NCBI RefSeq assembly: GCF_014779655.1
Contig: NZ_JACXYX010000010.1
Location: 1-64,000 of the forward strand
From: Nocardioides ganghwensis
GTDB taxonomy: Bacteria; Actinomycetota; Actinomycetes; Propionibacteriales; Nocardioidaceae
Length of the DNA stretch: 64,000 nt
Reading direction: 5' to 3'
This document shows positions 45,115-53,520 of the stretch, one piece after another; position 1 is the first letter of the stretch, and each line of letters starts with the position of its first letter. A model generated the notes under the pieces. The model was not told the DNA's origin. It saw nothing but the letters and a program-made list of their open reading frames with translations, and did not search any database. The translations under genes and the position numbers were made by a program.

Positions 45115-45924
45115 CTAGCCGGCTAGCCCCAGCACGGCGTACCGCTCGACGTCGCACGGCTGGTCGGAGAGCACCCGGAAGAGCGCGGCACACAGCATCG
45201 CCTGCCGCTCGACGCCGTGGCGCCACTCCTCCAGCGCCGCGGCCGGCGCGCCGTGCCAGAGCACGGCGTCGAGCACGCAGATCGCCTCCGCCCACAGCGG
45301 TGGGCGCCACGCAGGGGAGAGGTCGATGACGAACGGCACGCCGGTCACGTCGAGCAGGACGTTGCCGGCGAGGTCGCGGTGGACCAGCTGCTCACGGCCG
45401 AGGTCGGTGCCGTCGAGCCCCGCGACCAGCGCGGCCACGAGGTCGGCGAGTCCCGGCTCGGGGCGGTGCGCGGTGGCTTCGAGGGCTGCGTCGGCGTCGT
45501 ACGCCTGCCGCTCCGCCACCGTCCAGCGGTCGGTGCGGGCGTCGAGCCCGTCGGGACGGTCGGGGACGACGCCCGCGAGGTGGGCGTGCAGGAGGTGCGC
45601 CGTGGCCCGCAGCGTCGGCAGGTCGTCGCACGGCGTCGTTCCCGGCTCGAAGCGGGTCGCCGCCCAGCCGTCCACGGTCAGGCTGCCGTCGCGCGCAGGC
45701 ACCGGCAGCGCGAGCCGGAGCGACCGGGGTGCCGCCTCGTCGAGGCGTACGGCCAGCCGCGCCTGGACCGGGGCCAGCCACGCCCCGGACCCGTCGTGCC
45801 CGGGGGACAGGACGAGGTCGCCGGCACGCCAGGTCGTGCCCTGGCCGCCCGGCAGCGGCTCCAGCACCCCCTCGGCCGCGAACAGGTCGAGCACGCGGTC
45901 CGGCGGCTGGGTGGGAGTGGGCAC
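45115..45924 (-). CDS. TIGR02569-like protein (phosphotransferase-fold)
   Basis: 269 residues from GTG 45924. It resembles the actinobacterial TIGR02569 family, with a kinase-like C-terminal part: LVHRDLAGNVLL (the HxDxxxxN position) and FVIDLSPAWRPP. The N-terminal LEPLPGGQGTTWRAGDLVL looks like a shortened nucleotide loop. Activity is unknown. Unlike the two other phosphotransferase-like genes of the window it is intact. It diverges from uvrB with 49 bases between starts. Confidence 0.82.
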   Translation of the reverse strand: MPTPTQPPDRVLDLFAAEGVLEPLPGGQGTTWRAGDLVLSPGHDGSGAWLAPVQARLAVRLDEAAPRSLRLALPVPARDGSLTVDGWAATRFEPGTTPCDDLPTLRATAHLLHAHLAGVVPDRPDGLDARTDRWTVAERQAYDADAALEATAHRPEPGLADLVAALVAGLDGTDLGREQLVHRDLAGNVLLDVTGVPFVIDLSPAWRPPLWAEAICVLDAVLWHGAPAAALEEWRHGVERQAMLCAALFRVLSDQPCDVERYAVLGLAG

Positions 45925-45930
45925 GGCTCG

Positions 45931-45936
45931 AGCGTA
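45931..45936 (-). promoter_or_regulatory. -10 box of the TIGR02569-like gene
   Basis: TACGCT on the minus strand, 6 bases before GTG 45924. Confidence 0.45.
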
Positions 45937-45961
45937 GGACGCCGTTGTCGGTGCCTGCCCG

Positions 45962-45967
45962 TAGGCT
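45962..45967 (+). promoter_or_regulatory. -10 box, leaderless promoter of uvrB
   Basis: TAGGCT lies 6 bases before ATG 45974. No SOS box (LexA palindrome) was noticed in the 49-base divergent region. Confidence 0.5.
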
Positions 45968-45973
45968 CGACGC

Positions 45974-48103
45974 ATGCGTCCAGTCACCGATCTCCAGCGC
46001 CGGGTGGCCCCCTTCAAGGTGGTCTCCGACTACCAGCCGTCGGGCGACCAGCCGGCCGCGATCGAGGAGATCGTCGAGCGGGTCAACGGCGGCGTCCAGG
46101 ACATCGTGCTCCTCGGAGCGACCGGCACCGGCAAGACCGCGACGGTCGCCTGGGTGACCGAGCAGCTGCAGCGGCCCGTGCTCGTCCTCCAGCCCAACAA
46201 GACCCTTGCCGCGCAGTTCGCCAACGAGCTGCGCCAGCTGTTCCCCGACAACGCCGTCGAGTACTTCGTCTCCTACTACGACTACTACCAGCCCGAGGCC
46301 TACGTCCCCCAGACCGACACCTACATCGAGAAGGACTCCTCGATCAACGAGGAGGTCGAGCGGCTGCGCCACAGCGCGACCAACAGCCTGCTCACGCGCC
46401 GCGACACGATCGTGGTGTCGACGGTGTCCTGCATCTACGGCCTCGGCACCCCGCAGGAGTACGTCGACCGGATGCTGCGGCTCAAGGTCGGCGAGGAGCA
46501 CGACCGCGACTCGGTGCTGCGGCGGCTCGTCGAGATCCAGTACACCCGCAACGACATGTCCTTCACCCGCGGCACCTTCCGGGTCCGCGGCGACACCCTC
46601 GAGATCTTCCCGGTCTACGAGGAGCTCGCGATCCGCGTCGAGTTCTTCGGTGACGAGGTCGAGCGGCTGATGACGCTGCACCCGATCACCGGCGAGGTCG
46701 TCTCCGACGACACCGAGCTGCACGTCTTCCCCGCCACCCACTACGTCGCCGGCCCGGAGCGGATGGAGCGGGCGATCAAGGGCATCGAGCTCGAGCTCGA
46801 GGACCAGCTCGCCACCTTCGAGAAGCAGGGCAAGCTCCTCGAGGCCCAGCGCCTGCGGATGCGCACCACCTACGACATCGAGATGATGCGCCAGGTCGGC
46901 TCGTGCTCGGGCATCGAGAACTACTCGATGCACATGGACGGCCGCACCCGCGGCAGCGCCCCCAACACGCTCCTCGACTACTTCCCCGAGGACTTCGTGC
47001 TCGTCATCGACGAGTCCCACGTCGCGGTGCCGCAGATCGGCGGCATGTACGAGGGCGACATGTCACGCAAGCGCAACCTCGTCGACCACGGGTTCCGACT
47101 GCCCAGCGCGATGGACAACCGCCCCCTGCGGTGGGAGGAGTTCGTCGACCGGATCGGCCAGACGATCTACCTCTCCGCCACCCCGGGCAACTACGAGCTC
47201 GACCGCGTCGGGGGCGTCGACAACGCAGTCCAGCAGATCATCCGCCCGACCGGCCTGGTCGACCCCGAGGTCGTGGTCAAGCCGACCAAGGGCCAGATCG
47301 ACGACCTGATCCACGAGATCCGCGAGCGCTCCGACAAGGGCGAGCGGGTCCTGGTCACGACGCTGACCAAGAAGATGTCGGAGGACCTCACCGACTACCT
47401 CCTCGACGCGGGCATCCGCACCCGCTACCTCCACTCCGAGGTCGACACCCTCAAGCGGATCGAGCTGCTGCGCGACCTGCGCCTGGGCGAGTACGACGTC
47501 CTCGTCGGCATCAACCTGCTGCGCGAGGGCCTCGACCTGCCCGAGGTGTCGCTGGTGGCCATCCTCGACGCCGACAAGGAGGGCTTCCTGCGCTCCGACA
47601 AGTCGCTGATCCAGACCATCGGACGCGCCGCCCGCAACGTGTCCGGCCAGGTCCACATGTACGCCGACAAGATCACCCCCTCGATGGAGATGGCGATCGG
47701 CGAGACCAACCGTCGCCGCGCGATCCAGGTCGCCTACAACACCGAGCGCGGCATCGACCCGCAGCCGCTCCGCAAGAAGATCGCCGACATCACCGAGATG
47801 CTCGCCCGCGAGGACGAGACCACCCAGGAGCTCCTCAAGACCTGGGCCGACGTCGGCCAGAAGGGCCGGGCCGGCGGCGTGAAGGCCGGCAAGTCGCCGA
47901 CGCCCGCCCTGTCGAGGATCCACCAGGACGCCCCCGACACCGCCGGCATCCCGAGCAGCGACCTGGCCGTGCTCATCCAGGAGCTGACCGACCAGATGAA
48001 GACGGCGGCGGCGGAGCTCCAGTTCGAGGTGGCCGCTCGCCTGCGCGACGAGATCTCCGACCTCAAGAAGGAGCTGCGCCAGATGATGGAGGCGACGAAG
48101 TGA
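45974..48103 (+). CDS. uvrB: Excinuclease ABC subunit B
   Basis: 709 residues, the damage-recognition helicase of nucleotide excision repair. Walker A GATGTGKT is at 48-55; the beta-hairpin follows ([13 protein letters not shown] and EKDSSINEE), then VIDESHV, the TIGRAARN helicase motif and a C-terminal UVR domain ([20 protein letters not shown]) that binds UvrC. The last codons and stop are part of a 16-bp direct repeat, see below. Confidence 0.98.
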   Translation: MRPVTDLQRRVAPFKVVSDYQPSGDQPAAIEEIVERVNGGVQDIVLLGATGTGKTATVAWVTEQLQRPVLVLQPNKTLAAQFANELRQLFPDNAVEYFVSYYDYYQPEAYVPQTDTYIEKDSSINEEVERLRHSATNSLLTRRDTIVVSTVSCIYGLGTPQEYVDRMLRLKVGEEHDRDSVLRRLVEIQYTRNDMSFTRGTFRVRGDTLEIFPVYEELAIRVEFFGDEVERLMTLHPITGEVVSDDTELHVFPATHYVAGPERMERAIKGIELELEDQLATFEKQGKLLEAQRLRMRTTYDIEMMRQVGSCSGIENYSMHMDGRTRGSAPNTLLDYFPEDFVLVIDESHVAVPQIGGMYEGDMSRKRNLVDHGFRLPSAMDNRPLRWEEFVDRIGQTIYLSATPGNYELDRVGGVDNAVQQIIRPTGLVDPEVVVKPTKGQIDDLIHEIRERSDKGERVLVTTLTKKMSEDLTDYLLDAGIRTRYLHSEVDTLKRIELLRDLRLGEYDVLVGINLLREGLDLPEVSLVAILDADKEGFLRSDKSLIQTIGRAARNVSGQVHMYADKITPSMEMAIGETNRRRAIQVAYNTERGIDPQPLRKKIADITEMLAREDETTQELLKTWADVGQKGRAGGVKAGKSPTPALSRIHQDAPDTAGIPSSDLAVLIQELTDQMKTAAAELQFEVAARLRDEISDLKKELRQMMEATK

Positions 48104-48198
48104 GGAGTGGTGCGCTCGGGCCGAGGAACGAGGTCTGTGGCGCACCCGACGAGCGAGGAGCAGCGCGAGCGCAGCGAGCGCCGGCGACGAAGTGAGGA
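48091..48198 (+). repeat. Direct repeats at and after the end of uvrB
   Basis: GGCGACGAAGTGAGGA occurs at 48091-48106, covering the last uvrB codons and stop, and again at 48183-48198. Between them lie shorter repeats (GAGGAACGAG twice, and GAGCGCAGCGAGCG, an imperfect palindrome). The 101 bases between uvrB and the next gene are made almost entirely of this material; it resembles the short dispersed repeats found near stop codons in actinobacteria. Confidence 0.7.
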
Positions 48199-48204
48199 AC
48201 GAGC

Positions 48205-48720
48205 TCAGAACTCGTCCGGGCGCCGCCTGAGCTCCCTCTCCTGCTTCTTCTCCAGCCGACGGGCGTGCTCGTCGATGATGTCGCGCTTGTTCACGACGAT
48301 CCGCGCGAGGTTCATCAGCGCGAATCCCACGGGGAAGAGCGGCCACGGGAACCCGCCGGGCGTCGCAACTGCCCAGATGGTCCAGAGCAGGGCGGAGAGG
48401 CCGATCACGCCCAGCAGCGCCTCCCGACGGTCTGCCTGCCACTTCCGGACCGCCTGCTGGCGGATGTCGGCAGCTCCTGACCGAGGAGCCCGGCTGACGG
48501 GCAGGTCCTCGACGAGGGGCACGAGGTCGCCGAGCGTACGGCTGGCGAGCGCGGCCTCGGTGCGCTCGTCGTACTCGGCGCGGGTGAGGCGGCCCTCGGC
48601 GAACGCGTCGGCGAGGACGGTCTCGATCACCGCGCGGTCGCGGTCCGACGCCCGGATCGACCGGTTGGCAGGACTCCGCGGATCGTGGTCGAACTGTCGC
48701 CACACCTCGATCTCCGGCAC
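48205..48720 (-). CDS. DUF1707 and 2TM domain protein
   Basis: 171 residues from GTG 48720 with TATGCT 6 bases upstream. Residues about 22-72 are a DUF1707/SHOCT-like domain: IRASDRDRAVIETVLADAFAEGRLTRAEYDERTEAA is its core. Two membrane segments follow (ALLGVIGLSALLWTIWAV and PWPLFPVGFALMNLARIVV) and a charged C-terminal helix of Arg, Lys and Glu. A common actinobacterial membrane protein of unknown function. Confidence 0.87.
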   Translation of the reverse strand: MPEIEVWRQFDHDPRSPANRSIRASDRDRAVIETVLADAFAEGRLTRAEYDERTEAALASRTLGDLVPLVEDLPVSRAPRSGAADIRQQAVRKWQADRREALLGVIGLSALLWTIWAVATPGGFPWPLFPVGFALMNLARIVVNKRDIIDEHARRLEKKQERELRRRPDEF

Positions 48721-48726
48721 GTCGCC

Positions 48727-48732
48727 AGCATA
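48727..48732 (-). promoter_or_regulatory. -10 box of the DUF1707 gene
   Basis: TATGCT on the minus strand, 6 bases before GTG 48720. Confidence 0.45.
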
Positions 48733-48785
48733 GGCACGTCACACCCGTCCGGAGGTGTGCACTGGTCCGACTCGAAGGTGCTCGC

Positions 48786-48791
48786 TAGGTT
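48786..48791 (+). promoter_or_regulatory. -10 box, leaderless promoter of the hemerythrin gene
   Basis: TAGGTT lies 6 bases before ATG 48798. ACTGGTCCGAC at 48761-48771 resembles part of the dre-like sites seen elsewhere in the window. Confidence 0.45.
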
Positions 48792-48797
48792 CGCGGC

Positions 48798-49355
48798 ATG
48801 AGCACTCCCATCGACCTGGGCAGGCCGGTCTCCGGCGACGTCATCGACCTCATCCTCGAGGACCACCGCCGCTTCGAGTCCCTGATGCGCCAGCTGCGCG
48901 ACAGCTCCTCGGACCGCGACGCCGTGCGCAAGGCCCTCGCGGCCCTCCACGTCGCCCACGCCGAGGCGGAGGAGCAGCACGTCTACCCCAAGCTGCGCCG
49001 CAAGGACGCGATCACCGAGCACGAGGCCGAGCACGGCGAGGAGGAGCACGCCGAGGGCCACGAGGCCATGCTCAAGGTGCTGGAGCTCAAGGGCACCGAC
49101 ACCCAGGCCTTCGACGATGCCGTGGAGGAGCTCGCGACCGCGCTCAACCACCACCTCACCGAGGAGGAGCTGACGATCCTCAATCCGGCGCGCGAGGAGG
49201 TCGGCGAGCAGGTGCGCGCGGAGCTGGGCGTCGCCTTCGCGACCGAGCGCAACAAGCAGCTCGACGCCGACTGCGGCAGCATCGACAACGTACGCCGGAT
49301 CGTGCGCGAGGCCGAGAAGGAGGGCCTCCTCGACCACGAGGAGGAGGACGACTGA
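48798..49355 (+). CDS. Hemerythrin-like (HHE) domain protein
   Basis: 185 residues. The metal ligands of a four-helix hemerythrin fold are visible: LILEDHRRF, HAEAEEQHVYP, EGHEAML and LNHHLTEEE. Such proteins bind a di-iron centre and O2, NO or peroxide, and some protect against oxidative stress. The His-Glu-rich segment EHEAEHGEEEHAEGHE between helices is unusually rich in potential metal ligands. It is monocistronic. Confidence 0.88.
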   Translation: MSTPIDLGRPVSGDVIDLILEDHRRFESLMRQLRDSSSDRDAVRKALAALHVAHAEAEEQHVYPKLRRKDAITEHEAEHGEEEHAEGHEAMLKVLELKGTDTQAFDDAVEELATALNHHLTEEELTILNPAREEVGEQVRAELGVAFATERNKQLDADCGSIDNVRRIVREAEKEGLLDHEEEDD

Positions 49356-49371
49356 CGGCCGCTCGCCCGGA

Positions 49372-50028
49372 TCAGCGCTGACGCAGGATGGTCAGACCGA
49401 CCATGCGTGACACCACCATGGCGATGTAGAACACGCCCGTCATCATCTCGACCATGACCACCGACCTCGCCTGGACGCCCACGGCGACCAGGTCGGAGAG
49501 CCCGACGCTGGTCAGCACGGAGAACGAGAGGTAGAGCAGCTCGAACCACGAGTGCTCGAAGCCGCCCGCGTTGCTGAAGGACTGCGGCCACACCACCTGC
49601 ACGGCCGCGAAGAGGTAGGCGAAGCCCCACGCGACGACGGTGAACGCGGCGCCGGTGGCGAAGTACTCGTCGGTCGTCACCTTGTCGTCGTGGAAGAGGT
49701 AGCGCAGCATCGCGTACGAGACGTAGAAGTAGAACGGCGCGTGCAGGAGGCCCGAGACGAGCACGATCGGGTCGGTGGTCGGGAAGACCGCCTCGAGCAG
49801 CGTGAAGACGATCGTCGGGGCGCCGAGGAAGAACACGACCCGGCTCACGTGCGGCGTACGCCGGACCGCGAGGACCGCGGACCCGACGGCCAGCATCCCG
49901 ATGACGCCGAGGAACGCCCCACCCACCGTGGAGCCGCCGAGGAACGGCCAGGCGAGCACCTGGAGCAGCTGCGCGCCCAGCAGCATCGCGGACGGGTGCG
50001 CGCTCAGGTACTGGATCGGTCTGCTCAC
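49372..50028 (-). CDS. Two-pore-loop ion-channel-family membrane protein with atypical filter
   Basis: 218 residues from GTG 50028 with TAGACT 8 bases upstream on the minus strand. Five to six membrane segments; the last pair resembles the Ion_trans_2 pore unit: FELLYLSFSVLTSVGLSDL, then VEMMTGVFYIAMVVSRMV. The selectivity filter position reads TSVGLSD (residues 173-179) where potassium channels have TVGYGD, so ion preference is uncertain. It has no cytoplasmic RCK domain. It diverges from two small membrane proteins. Confidence 0.78.
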   Translation of the reverse strand: MSRPIQYLSAHPSAMLLGAQLLQVLAWPFLGGSTVGGAFLGVIGMLAVGSAVLAVRRTPHVSRVVFFLGAPTIVFTLLEAVFPTTDPIVLVSGLLHAPFYFYVSYAMLRYLFHDDKVTTDEYFATGAAFTVVAWGFAYLFAAVQVVWPQSFSNAGGFEHSWFELLYLSFSVLTSVGLSDLVAVGVQARSVVMVEMMTGVFYIAMVVSRMVGLTILRQR

Positions 50029-50082
50029 GACGATGCAGTCTAGGGACGCGCCGATCACCCGCACGGCGACGCTCCGTTGGGC

Positions 50083-50088
50083 TAGGTT
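50083..50088 (+). promoter_or_regulatory. -10 box, leaderless promoter of the Mce-associated-like pair
   Basis: TAGGTT lies 6 bases before GTG 50095. Confidence 0.5.
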
Positions 50089-50094
50089 CGCCGC

Positions 50095-50589
50095 GTGGGC
50101 GTACGAGCACGGAGCTGGGTGGCAGGCGGGCTCGCCGTCGTGCTCGTGGGCCTGCTCGTCGCGATCGGGCTCGTCGTCACCTCCCGCGACTCCGTCGACG
50201 CCGAGCTGACCGCTGCGCAGCAGGACGTCGCGGCTGCGGCCCGAGCCGAGGCGCTGGCCTTCCTCACCGTCGACCACCAGGACATGGACCCGCTCATCGA
50301 CGCCGTGCTGGCGGGCGCGACCGGCGAGTTCGCCGAGCAGTACGAGTCGCAGCGCGAGACGTTGACCCGCGAGGCCGTCCGGACCGAGGCCACCTCGGTG
50401 CCCGAGGTCGTCGCGCTCGGCGTGGGCGACCAGGACGCCGACTCGGCCACGGTCCTGGTCGCCGCCAACAGCACCGTGACCAACACCGGCACCGGGGGCG
50501 AGGGACAGGTCCGCTACTACCGCCTGCGGCTCGAGCTCGTCCGCGAGGACGACCGGTGGCTGACCGACAACCTCCAGTTCGTGCGGTGA
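50095..50589 (+). CDS. Mce-associated-like membrane protein, first of pair
   Basis: 164 residues from GTG 50095. One N-terminal membrane segment (about residues 8-28), a helical stalk and an outside NTF2-like domain ending WLTDNLQFVR. The plan (short tail, one anchor, helix, small beta domain) fits the actinobacterial Mce-associated proteins (Mas), which support Mce lipid importers. No mce genes are in the window, so these are orphans or act elsewhere. Confidence 0.68.
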   Translation: MGVRARSWVAGGLAVVLVGLLVAIGLVVTSRDSVDAELTAAQQDVAAAARAEALAFLTVDHQDMDPLIDAVLAGATGEFAEQYESQRETLTREAVRTEATSVPEVVALGVGDQDADSATVLVAANSTVTNTGTGGEGQVRYYRLRLELVREDDRWLTDNLQFVR

Positions 50590-50596
50590 CCGGACC

Positions 50597-51118
50597 ATGA
50601 TGACGAGCAGGCGTTGGATCGTGGGCCTCGTGGTGCTGGTGTGCGCGGCGACCCTCGCGCTCGTGTGGGTGCTGCGGGACCCCGGACCGGGGTCGGGCGC
50701 AGGGATCAGCAGCGCCGACGACCCGGACGTGTCCGTGGTGTCCGCCTCGGTGAAGGACGCCGTGCGCGAGCGGGCCGCAGAGGCTGCCGCCGCGGCGTAC
50801 GGCTACTCGTGGGACACGCTCGCCGAGGACAAGGCTGCGGCGCGCGCCCTGATGACGACCGCGATGCAGGACCGCTACGACCGGACGATGGCGGGCGTCG
50901 CCACCTCGAGCCAGCGAGACCGTACGGTGGTCTCCGCCGACGTGGTCGACACCGCCCTCGTGACCGCCTCGGCGACCCACGCGCGGGTGCTGGTCTTCGT
51001 CAACCAGCGCACCTCCGGCGACGACCTCGCCGAGCCGACCCTCGACCTCGACCGCGTCCTCGTCACGCTGCGGCGCGACGGCGGGGAGTGGAAGCTCAGC
51101 GAGCTCGACGCCCTGTGA
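50597..51118 (+). CDS. Mce-associated-like membrane protein, second of pair
   Basis: 173 residues, 7 bases after the previous gene and of the same plan: a membrane segment at about residues 7-25, the helix AAEAAAAAYGYSWDTLAEDKAAAR, and an outside domain with VSADVVDTALV and a final WKLSELDAL. It is probably a diverged duplicate of the gene before it and may form a heterodimer with it. The stop codon is followed at once by a tandem repeat. Confidence 0.68.
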   Translation: MMTSRRWIVGLVVLVCAATLALVWVLRDPGPGSGAGISSADDPDVSVVSASVKDAVRERAAEAAAAAYGYSWDTLAEDKAAARALMTTAMQDRYDRTMAGVATSSQRDRTVVSADVVDTALVTASATHARVLVFVNQRTSGDDLAEPTLDLDRVLVTLRRDGGEWKLSELDAL

Positions 51119-51120
51119 CG

Positions 51121-51162
51121 GCAGACGGGGGACGGCAGACGGGGGACGGCAGACGGGGGACG
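51121..51162 (+). repeat. Three 14-bp tandem repeats
   Basis: GCAGACGGGGGACG is repeated exactly three times (51121-51134, 51135-51148, 51149-51162), preceded by a partial copy that overlaps the upstream stop codon. It lies in the 107 bases before the reductase gene. Confidence 0.9.
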
Positions 51163-51225
51163 CTGCACGGGGACACCGCGGACCGGCCCTTGTCGGCAGC
51201 CCGCCCGACCGGAAGGATCCGGGAC

Positions 51226-52197
51226 GTGGACGACGTGACGACCGACCTGCTGATCATCGGAGCCGGCCCCACCGGCCTGTTCGCCGCCTACTACGCCGGC
51301 TTCCGCGGCCTGCGCGTCGCCGTGGTCGACTCGCTGCCCGAGCTGGGCGGTCAGATCACCGCCATGTACCCCGAGAAGGCGATCCTCGACGTCGCGGGCT
51401 TCCCCAGCATCAAGGGACGTGACCTCGTCGAGGGGCTCGTCGCCCAGGCCGCGACGGCCGACCCGACGTACCTGCTGGACCGCACGGCCACCACGCTCGA
51501 CCACGGCGAGGACGAGGTCGTGGTCACCCTCGACGACGGCACCAAGGTCACGGCGGGGGCGGTGCTGATCACCTCGGGCATCGGGAAGTTCAGCCCGCGC
51601 CCGTTGCCGGCCGGCGAGGGCTGGGTGGGCCGCGGCATGGAGTTCTTCGTGCCCAGCTTCGCGCCGTACGCCGGCAGGGACGTGGTCGTCGTCGGGGGAG
51701 GGGACAGCGCCTTCGACTGGGCCCAGCACCTCGAGCCGATCGCCGCGTCCGTGACGCTGGTCCACCGCCGCGACGCCTTCCGTGCCCACGAGCGCACCGT
51801 GGCGGCGGTCAAGGACTCGAGCGTGGAGATCATCACCAACGCGCAGGTCACCGAGCTGCGGGGCGACGGCCACCTCGAGGAGGTCGAGATCACCGTCGAC
51901 GGGCAGGAGCCGCAGGTGCGCAAGGCACAGGCCCTCGTCGCCGCGCTCGGCTTCATCGCGGACCTGGGCGCGATCCAGACCTGGGGCCTGGAGACGCAGA
52001 AGCGGCACGTGGTCGTCGACTCGTCGATGCGGACCAACCTCCCGCGCGTCTTCGCCGCGGGCGACATCACCGACTACCACGGCAAGGTCCGGCTGATCGC
52101 CGTCGGCTTCGGGGAGGCCGCGACGGCGGTCAACAACGCGGCGGTGGTCCTGGACCCGACAGCCCACGTCTTCCCCGGTCACTCCAGCGAGGGGTGA
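51226..52197 (+). CDS. Ferredoxin/flavodoxin--NADP+ reductase-like flavoprotein (TrxR fold)
   Basis: 323 residues from GTG 51226. FAD loop GAGPTGLFAAYY near the start, GGQITAMYPEKAILDVAGFP, NADPH loop VGGGDSAFDWA, HRRDAFRAHE and the closing AAGDITDY. There is no CxxC motif, and the ITAMYPEKAILDVAGFP block is typical of the type 2 ferredoxin-NADP reductases (YumC group). It probably passes electrons between NADPH and ferredoxin. AAGGAT 7 bases before the GTG is a likely -10. Confidence 0.88.
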   Translation: MDDVTTDLLIIGAGPTGLFAAYYAGFRGLRVAVVDSLPELGGQITAMYPEKAILDVAGFPSIKGRDLVEGLVAQAATADPTYLLDRTATTLDHGEDEVVVTLDDGTKVTAGAVLITSGIGKFSPRPLPAGEGWVGRGMEFFVPSFAPYAGRDVVVVGGGDSAFDWAQHLEPIAASVTLVHRRDAFRAHERTVAAVKDSSVEIITNAQVTELRGDGHLEEVEITVDGQEPQVRKAQALVAALGFIADLGAIQTWGLETQKRHVVVDSSMRTNLPRVFAAGDITDYHGKVRLIAVGFGEAATAVNNAAVVLDPTAHVFPGHSSEG

Positions 52198-52220
52198 GGA
52201 GGCGGTCCGGCTACGGGTCG

Positions 52221-52242
52221 CCTACCGATGAGTAGGCATAAT
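52221..52242 (+). promoter_or_regulatory. Promoter and overlapping inverted repeat of the GT4 operon
   Basis: CATAAT (52237-52242) stands 6 bases before GTG 52249. Directly upstream is CCTAC-CGATGA-GTAGG (52221-52236), a 5-bp inverted repeat placed where a repressor would block the promoter. Operator role is inference. Confidence 0.45.
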
Positions 52243-52248
52243 GACCGG

Positions 52249-53520
52249 GTGCGTATCGCCATGCTGTCCTACCGGAGCAAGCCCCACTGCGGCGGACAGG
52301 GCGTCTACATCCGGCACCTGAGCCGCGAGCTCGTCCGCCTCGGCCACGAGGTCGAGGTGTTCTCGGGGCAGCCATACCCCGACCTCGACGAGGGCGTCGT
52401 GCTCACGAAGGTGCCCAGCCTCGACCTCTACCGCGAGCCCGACCCGTTCCGGGTGCCGCACCTGCGCGAGTTCCGCGACCTCATCGACGTCGAGGAGTTC
52501 CTGACGATGTGCGCGGCCGGTTTCCCCGAGCCGAAGACGTTCAGCTCGCGCATCGCGCGACTGATGAAGGAACGTGCCGGCGACTTCGACGTCGCGCACG
52601 ACAACCAGGTGCTCGGCACCGGGATCCTGGCGCTCGAGTCCTACGGCCTGCCGGTGGTCGCCACCATCCACCACCCGATCACGATGGACCGCAGGATCGA
52701 CCTCCAGACCGCGCCGACCTGGCGCAAGCGCCTCACGCTGCGCCGGTGGTACGGCTTCCTGCGCATGCAGACCAGGGTCGCCAAGCGCTACCGCAAGGTG
52801 CTCACGCCGTCGGAGTCGTCGCGTCGCGACGTCGCCCGGGACTTCGGCGTCGACCCCGCCAGGATGCAGACGATCCTGCTGGGCGTCGACGACGTCTTCG
52901 CCCCCCCGACCGCGCCGCGCGTGCCGGGCCGGATCCTGGCGATGGCCAGCGCCGACGCCCCGATGAAGGGCATCGCCACGCTGCTCGAGGCCTTCGCCAA
53001 GCTCGCCGTCGAGCGCGACGTGTCACTGGTGCTCGTCACCCGCCCCGAGCCCGGCGGCCGCACCGAGCAGCTCGTCGACCAGCTCGGCATCGCCGACAAG
53101 GTCAGCTTCGTCAACGGCGTCAGCGACGCGGAGCTGGTGGACGTGATGGGCTCGGCCGAGGTGGCCTGCGTGCCGTCGCTCTACGAGGGGTTCTCGTTGC
53201 CGACCGCCGAGCTGATGGCGTGCGCGACCCCGCTGGTGGTGTCCCGCGCAGGCGCGATCCCCGAGGTGGTCGGCCCCGACGGCGAGTGCGCCGACCTGGT
53301 CACGCCCGGTGACGTCGGCGAGCTCGAGCAGGCGATCGCCGCGCTGCTCGACGACCCGGAGCGACGTACGGCGATGGGCGCGGCCGGGCGCGCCCGCGTC
53401 GAGAGGATGTTCAGCTGGCGTGCCGTGGCCGAGGCCACGGCCGCCGCCTACGAGGAGACCATCGCCGCCTTCCACGCCGAGAGGGCCGGCCAGAGGGAGG
53501 GCCACCGTGCTGACCGTTGA
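52249..53520 (+). CDS. Glycosyltransferase family 4
   Basis: 423 residues from GTG 52249; ATG 52228 is possible but would cover the -10 box. GT-B fold retaining glycosyltransferase: N-terminal GGQGVYIRHLSRELVRLGHEV acceptor loop, HHPITMD in the middle, and the donor-binding EGFSLPTAELMACATPLV with the paired Glu motif. Donor and acceptor are unknown. It overlaps the next methyltransferase gene by 14 bases and opens a three-gene operon. Confidence 0.92.
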   Translation: MRIAMLSYRSKPHCGGQGVYIRHLSRELVRLGHEVEVFSGQPYPDLDEGVVLTKVPSLDLYREPDPFRVPHLREFRDLIDVEEFLTMCAAGFPEPKTFSSRIARLMKERAGDFDVAHDNQVLGTGILALESYGLPVVATIHHPITMDRRIDLQTAPTWRKRLTLRRWYGFLRMQTRVAKRYRKVLTPSESSRRDVARDFGVDPARMQTILLGVDDVFAPPTAPRVPGRILAMASADAPMKGIATLLEAFAKLAVERDVSLVLVTRPEPGGRTEQLVDQLGIADKVSFVNGVSDAELVDVMGSAEVACVPSLYEGFSLPTAELMACATPLVVSRAGAIPEVVGPDGECADLVTPGDVGELEQAIAALLDDPERRTAMGAAGRARVERMFSWRAVAEATAAAYEETIAAFHAERAGQREGHRADR

